Assembly (NCBI GenBank): GCA_965263205.1
Contig: CBDHHF010000034.1
Location: 310,001 to 374,000, forward strand
DNA length: 64,000 bases
From: JBCCIM01 sp965263205
GTDB taxonomy: Bacteria > Bacteroidota > Rhodothermia > Rhodothermales > JAHQVL01
Reading direction: 5' to 3'
Shown here: positions 35,678 to 44,471 of the stretch, in pieces
Numbering within the stretch: position 1 is the first letter of the stretch
How the letters are laid out: every line of letters starts with the position of its first letter
The notes under the pieces: generated by a model
Seen by the model: the letters and a program-made list of their open reading frames with translations, nothing else
Databases searched by the model: none
Told to the model about the DNA's origin: nothing
Made by a program: the position numbers and the translations under genes

Positions 35678-35830
35678 ATGAATGTCCTCTACTTTCTTGT
35701 CCCCCTCGCATTATTACTGGCCGGCATAGGCGTGGCTGCGTTTGGTTGGGCAGTTCGCTCCGGGCAATTTGATGATACAGAAACGCCGGCCATCCGCATT
35801 TTCCTGGACGATGAACGTCCTCGCTCCTAA
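35678..35830 (+). CDS. ccoS: cbb3 oxidase maturation protein CcoS
   Basis: A 50-residue protein, easily missed by length filters. It begins MNVLYFLVPLALLLAGIG, one helix, then GWAVRSGQFDDTETPAIRI and a FLDDE end. The G-QFDD(xE)-P-A-R(I) pattern is the CcoS signature. It starts 4 bp after ccoI, with GAGG 9 bases upstream of the ATG. CcoS is needed for heme/copper insertion into CcoN. Confidence 0.95.
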   Translation: MNVLYFLVPLALLLAGIGVAAFGWAVRSGQFDDTETPAIRIFLDDERPRS

Positions 35831-35845
35831 GCCAGAGCTCAGCTT

Positions 35846-36553
35846 ATGTCTTCCTTGCTTCTTTCAGCTATTGTACTCGCGTTTGTTGGCAGCGTGCATT
35901 GCGTTGGGATGTGCGGCGGCTTCCCGCTGGCTATTGCGCAAGCAACCGTTAAGCGACGCGCCTTGCCCTTACGCCAACTCATGTACCATTTCGGAAAAAT
36001 CACAGCGTATGCATTATTAGGGGCGGTTGCTGGCAGCCTGGGTGGGACATTGGCCGGTTTACTGGATAATGCCCAGCGAACCCTGAGCATCGCGCTCGGC
36101 ATAGCCCTGGTTCTGGTGGGACTGGGACTAATTGGGATTATCAAAGGAATCAACACAGGAGCATTTGCTCACTGGCGGCGCTTAACCCGAAAGATGGGCA
36201 AAATGCTACAAGCAGGGACTAAAAGGACATTGTTTGTGCTGGGTATGCTGAACGGTGTGTTACCCTGCGGACTGGTTTACGGCGCTATGGCACTTGCAGC
36301 TGCCTCTGGTGGTGCCGGTTCAGGAGCGCTGATCATGGGTATTTTTGGCGTAGCCACCATGCCGGCACTACTGGCCCTGGCATTCCTTGGCACTTTGCTT
36401 AAACCCATGTGGCGCAGTCGCATGCATCTCGCCAGCGGTATCGTCATCATTTTACTGGGTGTTGTAACCCTCTACCGTGGGGTTGCAGATGGACATACCC
36501 ACAACCAGCATCAAAATCACCACGCAACCACGGAGCATGTAACCCATCATTAA
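35846..36553 (+). CDS. TauE/SafE-like membrane protein of the cco locus
   Basis: A 235-residue protein with about six helices of the sulfite exporter TauE/SafE family, in the subgroup that accompanies cbb3 maturation genes. The first helix carries GSVHCVGMCGGFPLA, with paired Cys, and the second repeat NGVLPCGLVYGAMAL has another. These Cys-containing helices resemble DsbD/metal-handling membrane proteins. The C-terminal tail is His-rich (THNQHQNHHATTEHVTHH), suggesting metal binding. The 15-bp spacing to ccoS shows it is the last gene of the operon; a copper or thiol role in assembly is inference. Confidence 0.87.
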   Translation: MSSLLLSAIVLAFVGSVHCVGMCGGFPLAIAQATVKRRALPLRQLMYHFGKITAYALLGAVAGSLGGTLAGLLDNAQRTLSIALGIALVLVGLGLIGIIKGINTGAFAHWRRLTRKMGKMLQAGTKRTLFVLGMLNGVLPCGLVYGAMALAAASGGAGSGALIMGIFGVATMPALLALAFLGTLLKPMWRSRMHLASGIVIILLGVVTLYRGVADGHTHNQHQNHHATTEHVTHH

Positions 36554-36635
36554 ACCCACTGGCCCGCCTACATAAAACAGGCGATCACCAGCATGCCAGC
36601 GACCGCCTCTATTTCAGGTAACAACGCCTAATCGG

Positions 36636-38363
36636 TTAAAGCGCGGTTTCAGCAGCGTACGCCACGTTTCCTCCCACAATAGTATAAAGCACTTCCGTAT
36701 CAAGGATTTCTTCTTCCGGTACCGTAAGAATATCTTTGGAGAGTACCGTGATGTCTGCCAGTTTACCCACTTCCAGCGAGCCTTTGATATCTTCCTCAAA
36801 AGCTGCATACGCACAGTTAATTGTATACGATTTGAGGGCCTGCATACGCGACAACCGTTGGTCTTCATAGAACACAGAACCGTCTTTCAGCCGCCGGCTA
36901 ACCGTTGCATAATAGCTTTCCAGCGCGCTGATATCCTCAACGGGCGCATCTGTACCGTTGGTCACGAGAACGCCGGCATTCCATAGATCTTGCCAAACAT
37001 ACGCCCCTTCTTTTGCCCGCTTCTGGCCAAGGCGTTTCAATACCCAGGGGCCATCTGACGTTGCGTGTACCCCCTGCATCGAAGCGATCACCCCGAGTTC
37101 AGCCATCCGCGGCACATCATCTGGATGGAGATGCTGCGCGTGCTCGATCCGCCAGCGCAGATCTTCTTTGTCAGGGTGCGCAGCAAACAAGTCGGCATAA
37201 ATATCCAGCACCTCTTTGTTTGCGCGGTCGCCGATAGCGTGGATGTTCATCTGAAACCCGTTCTCGAGTGCAATCTCAGACGTGCGCACCAATTCTTGCA
37301 CAGGGTGCAGGTTGAGCCCGGCACTCTCAGGCATGTCTTCGTACGGCTCAAGCAACCACGCGCCATGCGGTCCCAATGCGCCGTCAATGGCATGTTTGAT
37401 GGAGCGCACATTCAGGCGATAATCGCCATAATCCGGGTAGTAGTATTCACCAAGGCGTTCTAGCGACTCAAAACTTTCGCCCCGAACCATGACATAAAGT
37501 CGAATCGGTAGTTGATCTTCGTCGACCATCCTTTTGAGGAAATCGATGTCTTCAAAGCTGGAGCCGGCGTCCTGGAAGCTTGTGATGCCGGCTTCCAACG
37601 AAGCTTCAGAAGCAAGCCGTACCATTTTACGGTTATCCGCTTCAACTTGCTCGGGTGAACGCAGCGCGAGGTACGCATTGTATGCATTGGAAACCAGATA
37701 CTGTGCTCGCTCACGAAGCAACCCTGTTGGCTCACCTACCATGTCATGCACAATTTCGCCGCCTGGCGGATTGGGTGTTTCCGAACTGATGCGACCTAAC
37801 TGCAAGGCCAATTCATTCGCAAAAGCTGCATGCCCGCTTGCATGCCGCAGTAACACTGGATTGTCTGGCGAAATTGCACTGAGGGCATGATGTGTTGGCA
37901 CCCCTTCTATGACGCCTTCAGGGATGCTGTCCCATTTTTCCTGGTGCCATCCGCGTCCCGTAATCCATTCCCCAGGCTCAGCTTCGGCAACGGCTGCCTC
38001 TACCATATCCACGATTTCCTGCCAGGAAGATGTGCCGGCAAGCCCCAAAATCATTTTTGCGTTCCCAAGCCCGAGGAAGTGGCCATGTCCCTCAATAAAA
38101 CCAGGGATAGCAAGCTTCCCTTCAAGATCAATCACCTCAGTGTTGGGCCCACGCAGCGCCTCGATATCAGCCTGGCTACCCAACGCCATAATGGTATCAC
38201 TGCGCACAGCAATGGCTTCTACTTCCGGGTTTTCATCATCAACCGTAACAATTTTTCCATTTATCAGGATTAAGTCTGCAGAATTACCGGAGGGTCCGCA
38301 GCCAATCAGGCACAGGCAAAGTACGAAGCAAGGCCCAATGCCGTACATAAAACGTGTCTTCAT
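36636..38363 (-). CDS. Amidohydrolase 3 family lipoprotein (YtcJ-like)
   Basis: A 575-residue putative metal-dependent hydrolase. A lipobox LIGC gives lipid-Cys22, so the enzyme is anchored in the envelope, with SGNSADLILINGKIVTV starting the composite domain. The metal site appears in IPGFIEGHGHFLGLG (HxH), then HAIGDRANKEVL, RIEHAQHLHPDD and TNGTDAPVED, all marks of the YtcJ/Amidohydro_3 family. The true substrate (an amide, formamide or similar) is unknown. It is convergent with the cco operon; the 82-bp gap has only a weak inverted repeat. Confidence 0.88.
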   Translation of the reverse strand: MKTRFMYGIGPCFVLCLCLIGCGPSGNSADLILINGKIVTVDDENPEVEAIAVRSDTIMALGSQADIEALRGPNTEVIDLEGKLAIPGFIEGHGHFLGLGNAKMILGLAGTSSWQEIVDMVEAAVAEAEPGEWITGRGWHQEKWDSIPEGVIEGVPTHHALSAISPDNPVLLRHASGHAAFANELALQLGRISSETPNPPGGEIVHDMVGEPTGLLRERAQYLVSNAYNAYLALRSPEQVEADNRKMVRLASEASLEAGITSFQDAGSSFEDIDFLKRMVDEDQLPIRLYVMVRGESFESLERLGEYYYPDYGDYRLNVRSIKHAIDGALGPHGAWLLEPYEDMPESAGLNLHPVQELVRTSEIALENGFQMNIHAIGDRANKEVLDIYADLFAAHPDKEDLRWRIEHAQHLHPDDVPRMAELGVIASMQGVHATSDGPWVLKRLGQKRAKEGAYVWQDLWNAGVLVTNGTDAPVEDISALESYYATVSRRLKDGSVFYEDQRLSRMQALKSYTINCAYAAFEEDIKGSLEVGKLADITVLSKDILTVPEEEILDTEVLYTIVGGNVAYAAETAL

Positions 38364-38427
38364 CGGGGTATTCTCTATAGATGGGTACGTGGCTAAAATA
38401 TAGCACTTCCGATACTATTTATTCAGC

Positions 38428-38764
38428 CTAATCCTGCTCCAATGCTGTACTGATGCGATCGATTCGATCTGCCCAAATACCGCCGGCATAATCAGCAGGC
38501 AATTGTTTCAAGGCCTCCTCGTCATCAAAGCCCTGAGAAAATCCACCGCCATCATACGGCCAGATCATTACCACATCGGTCCAACACGATGCATACGGCG
38601 TGCAAATCGTGTGGCCATTCCCAAAGCCACGGAACTACGTTGGTTGGCAATAGGAGCATGCCTTACCGACAAGCTGCAGGTACGTATCCTGTCCATCCCA
38701 CCGCAACGTCCTTGATCACGCATGACTTCAGTTGCGGTCGCGTAACCGCAGCACACAACGGGCT
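38428..38764 (-). pseudogene. Decayed C-terminal part of a glycerophosphodiester phosphodiesterase
   Basis: Across three reading frames, a continuous family-like sequence can be read: TRPQLKSCVIKDVAVGWTGY, VPAACR, then an in-frame TAA, LLLPTNVVPWLWEWPH, a frame change to RFARRMHRVG, another to TDVVMIWPYDGGGFSQGF and LPADYAGGIWADRIDRI, ending at a TAG (38428-38430). The pattern matches the C-terminal region of GDPD enzymes (WLWGWP-type and GGIWTxRI-type motifs, from recollection of the family). At least one stop and two frameshifts are needed, and the N-terminal two thirds are gone, replaced by the glyS 3' end. Confidence 0.65.
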
Positions 38765-38787
38765 TCAAAATAAACGATGCACGTACC

Positions 38788-40206
38788 TTACAGTCGGTCG
38801 ATCAGGTATGCCTTCACGTTATCTTTCGGGATACGCACCTGCTCCATGGTATCGCGGTCGCGAATGGTGACGGTACCTTCAGAAACGGTTTCCCCATCAA
38901 CGGTGATGCAGAATGGCGTACCAATTTCGTCCATGCGGCGATAGCGCCGGCCAACAGCGCCCTTTTCGTCGTAGAACGTGTTGAAGTGCTGCTGCAAGTC
39001 TTTCTCGATCTCACGCGCGACTTCGGGCATGCCATCTTTTTTCACAAGCGGCAGAATGGCAGCTTTAACCGGCGCAATACGCGGGTGGAATTTCATGACC
39101 GTACGCTTGTCACCATTCACCTCTTCCTCGCTATATGCCTCGCTGAGGAGCATCAAGATGGTCCGATCAAGGCCAACCGACGTTTCGACTACGTAAGGAA
39201 TGAATCGCTCCTGGCTCTGGGGATCGAAGTATTCCATTTTCTTGCCGGAGTATTCCTGGTGCCGGCTCAGGTCATAGTCGGTCCGTGAATGGATCCCCTC
39301 TACTTCCTGCCAACCAATGGGGTACTTATATTGAATGTCGACCGCAGCGTCCGCGTAGTGCGCGAGCTTCTCGTGTTCGTGGTAACGCAGGTTCTCGGCG
39401 GCAATCCCATTGTCGAGGTGCCACTGCATCCGGCGCTCTTTCCACTCCTGATAAGCATCCATCTGCGTACCAGGTTTTACAAAGAACTGCATTTCCATCT
39501 GCTCAAATTCGCGCATCCGGAAAATGAACTGGCGAGCGACAATTTCATTTCTGAACGCTTTACCAATTTGAGCGATGCCAAAAGGCACTTGCAGGCGCGA
39601 GGTCTCGCGTACGCTGTGGAAGTTGACAAAAATACCCTGGGCCGTCTCGGGGCGCAGGTAGATTTTGCTATCGGAATCGGCTACGGGACCAACGTGCGTG
39701 GAAAACATCAGGTTAAACTGGCGCACATCGGTCCAATCAAAAGCACCGGAATCCGGCGACTTGATCTCTTCTTCCATGATCAGATCGTACAGTGCTTTGG
39801 GCATGTCCTCCGCATTCAGCGCTGCCACCAACTTCTCATACACAGCATCTGCACGATCCGTCTTTTTCTTTTTACGCAGCCGGGCAATATGACCCTCAAT
39901 CAACTGGTCCGCACGGTAGCGCATTTTTGACTGCTTATCATCAATCAACGGATCGCTAAACGCATCCACGTGGCCTGACGCTTTCCAGGTTGTCGGGTGC
40001 ATCAGGATTGCGGCATCAATACCCACGATGTTATCGTTCTGATAAACCATCGTGCGCCACCAGCTGTCGCGTACATTCTTTTTCAGTTCTATCCCAAGTG
40101 GACCGTAATCGTACGTAGCACTCAACCCGCCGTATATATCCGAAGAAGGGAAAATAAAACCTCTACGTTTGCTCAACGATACAAGTTTTTCAAACAGGTC
40201 ACTCAT
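38788..40206 (-). CDS. glyS: Glycyl-tRNA synthetase (alpha2 type)
   Basis: A 472-residue class II aminoacyl-tRNA synthetase of the homodimeric form. The ATG at 40206 is preferred; an extension to 40260 adds residues unlike the family. Motifs: SKRRGFIFPSSDIYGGLSA near the N-terminus, motif 1 region GPLGIELKKNV, TWKASGHVDAFSDP, the motif 2 region FRNEIVARQFIFRMREFEQM, and ETSVGLDRTILMLL as motif 3. The C-terminal anticodon-binding domain covers about 370-472. It lies alone on its strand, followed by the pseudogene. Confidence 0.96.
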   Translation of the reverse strand: MSDLFEKLVSLSKRRGFIFPSSDIYGGLSATYDYGPLGIELKKNVRDSWWRTMVYQNDNIVGIDAAILMHPTTWKASGHVDAFSDPLIDDKQSKMRYRADQLIEGHIARLRKKKKTDRADAVYEKLVAALNAEDMPKALYDLIMEEEIKSPDSGAFDWTDVRQFNLMFSTHVGPVADSDSKIYLRPETAQGIFVNFHSVRETSRLQVPFGIAQIGKAFRNEIVARQFIFRMREFEQMEMQFFVKPGTQMDAYQEWKERRMQWHLDNGIAAENLRYHEHEKLAHYADAAVDIQYKYPIGWQEVEGIHSRTDYDLSRHQEYSGKKMEYFDPQSQERFIPYVVETSVGLDRTILMLLSEAYSEEEVNGDKRTVMKFHPRIAPVKAAILPLVKKDGMPEVAREIEKDLQQHFNTFYDEKGAVGRRYRRMDEIGTPFCITVDGETVSEGTVTIRDRDTMEQVRIPKDNVKAYLIDRL

Positions 40207-40336
40207 GGTATGGGATAGTGAAATCGATAAAAAATGTGAAGCCCATACAACAAGGGTCAACCGTCCGAGGTTTCAGGCCGGCATGTGATGAAATCGCGCC
40301 TTAACGGGGTATTCTCGGGATTTCGAGGAATTGAAT

Positions 40337-43300
40337 TTACGGGAGGATGAAATCTGGCGGACCATAGTGCTGATACGCAGCCCACAAGGCGCGGTATTGC
40401 GCGTGCCGGCTGATTTTCTTTCGGGCCTCGTGGATCGACTCACCAATAGAGGCACCGCCAAGAAACGTCTCATAGAACCGCTCAGCAAACAGGATGGCGC
40501 CTTTATCATCCACTTCCCAGGCCGTGCCGATGTAGTTGCGAACACCAAGCTTGAGCACTTCATCAGCCAGGCTTGGCAACAGGCCGGCTTCGCCAAAAGG
40601 TTGGCTCATGGCTTTCTGCTGCGTAGCAATGTCGTCCATTCCGGATGCGTCCTCCATGCCTTGGGTAACCCCAGATGTGCGACCCGAGAGGCACGCATTG
40701 GCAAAGATCAGGGCCGGGGCATCTTTCAGGCGTTGGATTTCGCCGGCTGTCAGCAGACCGCTGGTAAACAACCACCCTGTTTTGCTCGGATCATCGCGAT
40801 CGTAATCACCATGGCCGGCGTAATGTACAATGGTATATTTCCCTTCGAACAGTTTCTCCAATACATCGAGCCGGTTGGCTGGCGCGTATCCCGCTTGCAG
40901 ATTGCGCGTACCATCGGGCGGCCCAATGAAGGTATCTACCTCAAACCCATGGCTTGTGAGTAACTGACTCACCAGGGCTGCCTCGTCTTCAGCAAATTCC
41001 AGCGTGCCATCGGGATTTCCAATAACGAGTGCGCGCCGCTCCCGGTCTGAGCGGGCCGTTGGGATGTTGCTGTAGGTGGTGCGGAGTTGCCGGCTCACGG
41101 GCAGGGTAAGCGCAACTGCGCCGGCCTGTTCACGTCCGGGTAACACCAACATCTCCCAATGAATAGGCGCTGTATTGCGATCTACTTCAAAAACGAGCGA
41201 CGCACTCGACGTCAGCAGTTCTTCAAACTCACCTGGAATAAGGAGTTGGTGGAGTACCTTCCCATGCCGCAACGCTTTCTCCCCGTCAGGATCGGTCATC
41301 CGCTCGATGAGTTCGTGCACCAGCTTAACATCTACCTTGATTTCGCGCTCGGGGACCGCAGAACTGGCGGTGAGTCCGGCAATACGGTAGACATCGTTTT
41401 GCAAACGGATCGATAACCGATTGGGAATAGCAGCTTTGTCATCGCTTGCGGCAAAGAGTTTTACGGAGATGGTACGTGAAAGCCCTTGTTCAGAAAGCAG
41501 GGACCGCCTAGTTCTGCTGATGCGTTGCCCCAATTCCTTCTCGTCAACCGAAGGATCCAGATTTGCCATCTCCATGTTGCGCGCCAATTCGCCGGCGGCG
41601 TATTCCAGGTTCTCCCAAGCGTCTTTCAAGCGCGGCATCAATTCCCGCTTTTTAACACTCTTGATCCCGCTGTTTGCCAGGTAAGCTTCAAGCAGTTCAC
41701 GTCGTTTGGCAGATGATCGCGATTTAAACGTCTGCAACATCGACCCAATGATGAGCGACAACGCGTGCTCTTCACTCACGCGTCCGGTACCCTTCGATTG
41801 CACTTCTTCTTCGACCTCGAGCACCAACTCCAGATCATCCTGCCGGTGAATGAGCAAGAGGTTGTCCAGAATTTCCTGGGCTTTGAGCTTATCGTATTCG
41901 ACAATCCGAACTTCCCGAATCCGATTCTCCCCATCGGGAAACGCAGCCATTGCATCTGCATAGCCATTTAGCTGACCGCGAAGCGCGCGGCGGGTGTCGA
42001 GCGATCCCACACCTGAACCAATCAACACCGTACACAAGGTATGGAGTCCGGGCAGGGTGTTGAGTTTCCACACGAGTTGGCGGTACAACAACTGCAAATT
42101 TTGCTCGCTGAAATCGCCATTAAAAAAGCCCATCCCACAAATTGCAGCAAACCGTTGCGTCCCGTCTCCCCATGGAAACAGATCGATCTGTCCAATGTCG
42201 CCCTGCAAGAGTCCCTGTTGGGTGAGTCTTGTCAGGACGAGTTTCTTTTTACGCTCCTCCCAGGGTAATCCCCAACTCACCTGTGAGATGTGGTGATCTA
42301 CAGCCAACTCAGCGCTTTGCGGTTCAACGCCGCGATAATGCCCAACAGCATACACGTCTCCTTCTGCCTGGGTGATATCATCCCAATGCACGGATATCTT
42401 AAGCGATGGTCTGACGCGCGCCGGTACATTTGATTGCAGCTCAATATTGGGCTGATCCGCCGGCGCCTGTACCGCCGTATCGATTGCGTTGTAGGCAACT
42501 ATTTCATCTTCCGCAATGAGTACGGGTGCAGCTGAACGTTGCGTACGTTCTGTACTTTTTAACGTACCAGGCAACTCGAGCCAACCATGCAATGCTTTTG
42601 CAGTAGCCGGCTGGGTGAAGTACACCGTGTGGTACACCTGCCCATTCCGCCCAAATGCGCGCACTTCTTTTAATAACCCATCGGTCTGCGGATCGATGCG
42701 GGTCATTGAGGGTGTATCGACAACAAGGTCATTCGGGATGTCTCCAATCAATTGATCAACCACGCGTCCGCCCAGCGAAAGCGCGAGCCGTTTCGGCAAC
42801 CCCGGGCTCGGGCCATCCCCCATGGCATCAATATCAAAATCAGATGTCACTGCATAATAGGAGACTTCGTCAGGGCCGGGCTGGCCGGGCTGTGTTTCAT
42901 TGATTTCAGCGACAAACGGTCCATCCGGCTCCATCGCAGATAAGCCAGGGATTTTAGCGTTGGATACCGAGGACGTAGCGAGGTATTTCGCAAACGCTCC
43001 AAGGCCGCGAATCATACCGGTGAACATAAGTCCCCCCACGCCGGCACCAGACAGAAAACTGACCACCCGCGAAGAAGCCGCAGCCAGATTCGTGTAAAAG
43101 TCGATGAACTGATACCAGTTTTCAGGTTTTGCCAGCGCGGTGCCGGCATTGGTAGCCCCCACAAAAATAGCGCGCTGCACCTTTGCCTGCCACGGATCGT
43201 CAGGCAACTCCTTCTCAACCAGGCTACGGAGTACAAGGCCGCCGCGACTGTAGCCGATGGCATCGATCGTTGGTGGATGATCCGCAGACCACGGCGCTGT

Positions 43301-44155
43301 TTTCAACCATTTCAGTAATTCCCACGCGTTTTCGCTCGGGGTTTCGCTGAGGGTATAGTGATCAAATCCGAGTACGAGGTCGTATGCATCAAATGCTTTT
43401 TCGAGGAATTGCTGGCCTTCGGGGATTTCACACAGCCCGCCATAACTACCCAGGGTGCTGCTAAACGTACCGTGGATAAACAACAGGACCCTGGGTGTTC
43501 GATTGGCAGGAATCTCCAGATCTTCAAGACTCGCCAGGATTTCCCAGGCTTCCGGATTTGTGGCCCCGTCAGCCACGTTCATGTTAATGACACCCTGTTG
43601 CACTTTTTTCTCTAACCGTTTCATGGTTAGCGATGCAGCCGGCGCTGATTCTTTTATTCGGATGATGTGGGCTTTAGCCTTCTTGGCGAGCGACTTAATT
43701 TTGTCACCCAGGCCGCGGCGTTTACTGGTGGCATGTACATAGCCAGCAAGTTCGATTTCAAATTCATGGTGCACAGGCGCTGAGGCGCTCCGTTTGCTCC
43801 GGCGCGTTGATGTCTCCTCGGGACGGGCAAACACCCAGCGGTACACACCGTCTTCTTCCACCAACACCACGGCGCGTTCATCAGCAGGTGTATCGAGTGT
43901 GATTTTCAGCTGCGTCTCATCGGTGCCGGCGTTTGTACTGCGTTTTTTATAGTCGCGTTGCCTTTTAAGGACGATCGTTTTTTCGATATGCAGATCGTGT
44001 TCGTCAGCCAGGGCTGCCAAAAACAAATCATCCGAAGAAGCTGCATCTGATCCGCCCCTTTTTCTTTTTGCGCCGACACGCGGCACATCCTCAGAGGCCT
44101 CGTATGCATCGGGGACCTCAATTGTGATGTCGTCAAACTGATTGCGCTTCGCCAT
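40337..44155 (-). CDS. Alpha/beta hydrolase-CHAT protease fusion protein
   Basis: A 1272-residue cytoplasmic-looking protein with no signal or membrane helix. Order: basic, low-complexity N-terminus (1-180); an alpha/beta hydrolase of PGAP1-like type (about 215-400; FIHGTFSS, then GYSRGG with Ser303); a middle region (about 570-730) that resembles the M17/macro fold N-terminal domain (ISVHWDDITQAEGDVYAVG; FAAICGMGFFNGDF); helices; and a C-terminal CHAT domain (about 1000-1272). The caspase-like dyad is His1115 (VHYAGHGDY) and Cys1155 (FANACLSGR); EVDDKGAILFAERFYETFL follows. CHAT proteases in bacteria act as effectors of defence or death. Both catalytic sites are intact. Substrates and trigger are unknown. 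Confidence 0.82.
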   Translation of the reverse strand: MAKRNQFDDITIEVPDAYEASEDVPRVGAKRKRGGSDAASSDDLFLAALADEHDLHIEKTIVLKRQRDYKKRSTNAGTDETQLKITLDTPADERAVVLVEEDGVYRWVFARPEETSTRRSKRSASAPVHHEFEIELAGYVHATSKRRGLGDKIKSLAKKAKAHIIRIKESAPAASLTMKRLEKKVQQGVINMNVADGATNPEAWEILASLEDLEIPANRTPRVLLFIHGTFSSTLGSYGGLCEIPEGQQFLEKAFDAYDLVLGFDHYTLSETPSENAWELLKWLKTAPWSADHPPTIDAIGYSRGGLVLRSLVEKELPDDPWQAKVQRAIFVGATNAGTALAKPENWYQFIDFYTNLAAASSRVVSFLSGAGVGGLMFTGMIRGLGAFAKYLATSSVSNAKIPGLSAMEPDGPFVAEINETQPGQPGPDEVSYYAVTSDFDIDAMGDGPSPGLPKRLALSLGGRVVDQLIGDIPNDLVVDTPSMTRIDPQTDGLLKEVRAFGRNGQVYHTVYFTQPATAKALHGWLELPGTLKSTERTQRSAAPVLIAEDEIVAYNAIDTAVQAPADQPNIELQSNVPARVRPSLKISVHWDDITQAEGDVYAVGHYRGVEPQSAELAVDHHISQVSWGLPWEERKKKLVLTRLTQQGLLQGDIGQIDLFPWGDGTQRFAAICGMGFFNGDFSEQNLQLLYRQLVWKLNTLPGLHTLCTVLIGSGVGSLDTRRALRGQLNGYADAMAAFPDGENRIREVRIVEYDKLKAQEILDNLLLIHRQDDLELVLEVEEEVQSKGTGRVSEEHALSLIIGSMLQTFKSRSSAKRRELLEAYLANSGIKSVKKRELMPRLKDAWENLEYAAGELARNMEMANLDPSVDEKELGQRISRTRRSLLSEQGLSRTISVKLFAASDDKAAIPNRLSIRLQNDVYRIAGLTASSAVPEREIKVDVKLVHELIERMTDPDGEKALRHGKVLHQLLIPGEFEELLTSSASLVFEVDRNTAPIHWEMLVLPGREQAGAVALTLPVSRQLRTTYSNIPTARSDRERRALVIGNPDGTLEFAEDEAALVSQLLTSHGFEVDTFIGPPDGTRNLQAGYAPANRLDVLEKLFEGKYTIVHYAGHGDYDRDDPSKTGWLFTSGLLTAGEIQRLKDAPALIFANACLSGRTSGVTQGMEDASGMDDIATQQKAMSQPFGEAGLLPSLADEVLKLGVRNYIGTAWEVDDKGAILFAERFYETFLGGASIGESIHEARKKISRHAQYRALWAAYQHYGPPDFILP

Positions 44156-44471
44156 TGCCCGCTTGTTGTCGTGAGTTGATTAACGATGTTGATTAACGAT
44201 ATTGATCGTAGAGATGCGTATAAAAAAGTCGTAGCATAAAGCATCATGGCATAAACCATCATGGCATACAACTGTGCAGGAAAAGTATATCGTATCTTTT
44301 TAGTAAATCAAACAGTAAATCGCTTCTTTTTGGGCAAAAAGCGCATAAAACGACAAAGGGAGTCCGAAGACTCCCTTTGCATGATCAACGTATTCCTGTG
44401 TTCATGTTTTCGCTATTTGCCAGGTCATCTTTAACAAAATCCCGAGAACACAATAGCTTCTACAAGATGCA
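44156..44471. other. Promoter region of the CHAT gene with two short tandem repeats
   Basis: This 316-bp gap holds GTTGATTAACGAT twice in tandem (44175-44200), 20 bases from the CHAT start, and a 15-bp unit GCATAAASCATCATG twice (44234-44263). A terminator for the upstream operon is at 44354-44379. No further gene is visible. Confidence 0.8.
44354..44379 (-). terminator. Terminator of the HhH/OmpA operon
   Basis: An 11-bp perfect stem (CAAAGGGAGTC/GACTCCCTTTG). On the minus strand the loop is the stable TTCG closed by C-G. It lies about 100 bp past the HhH gene and separates that operon from the CHAT gene. Confidence 0.85.

Noticed and set aside
38630..38702. A tRNA-like sequence: AGGTACGTATCCTGTCCATCCCACC looks like a T arm and acceptor end
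   Set aside because: The T loop lacks the normal bases, the 5' acceptor and D stem do not pair, and the complementary strand reads as a GDPD-like protein (VGWTGYVPAACR). The protein explanation fits better.
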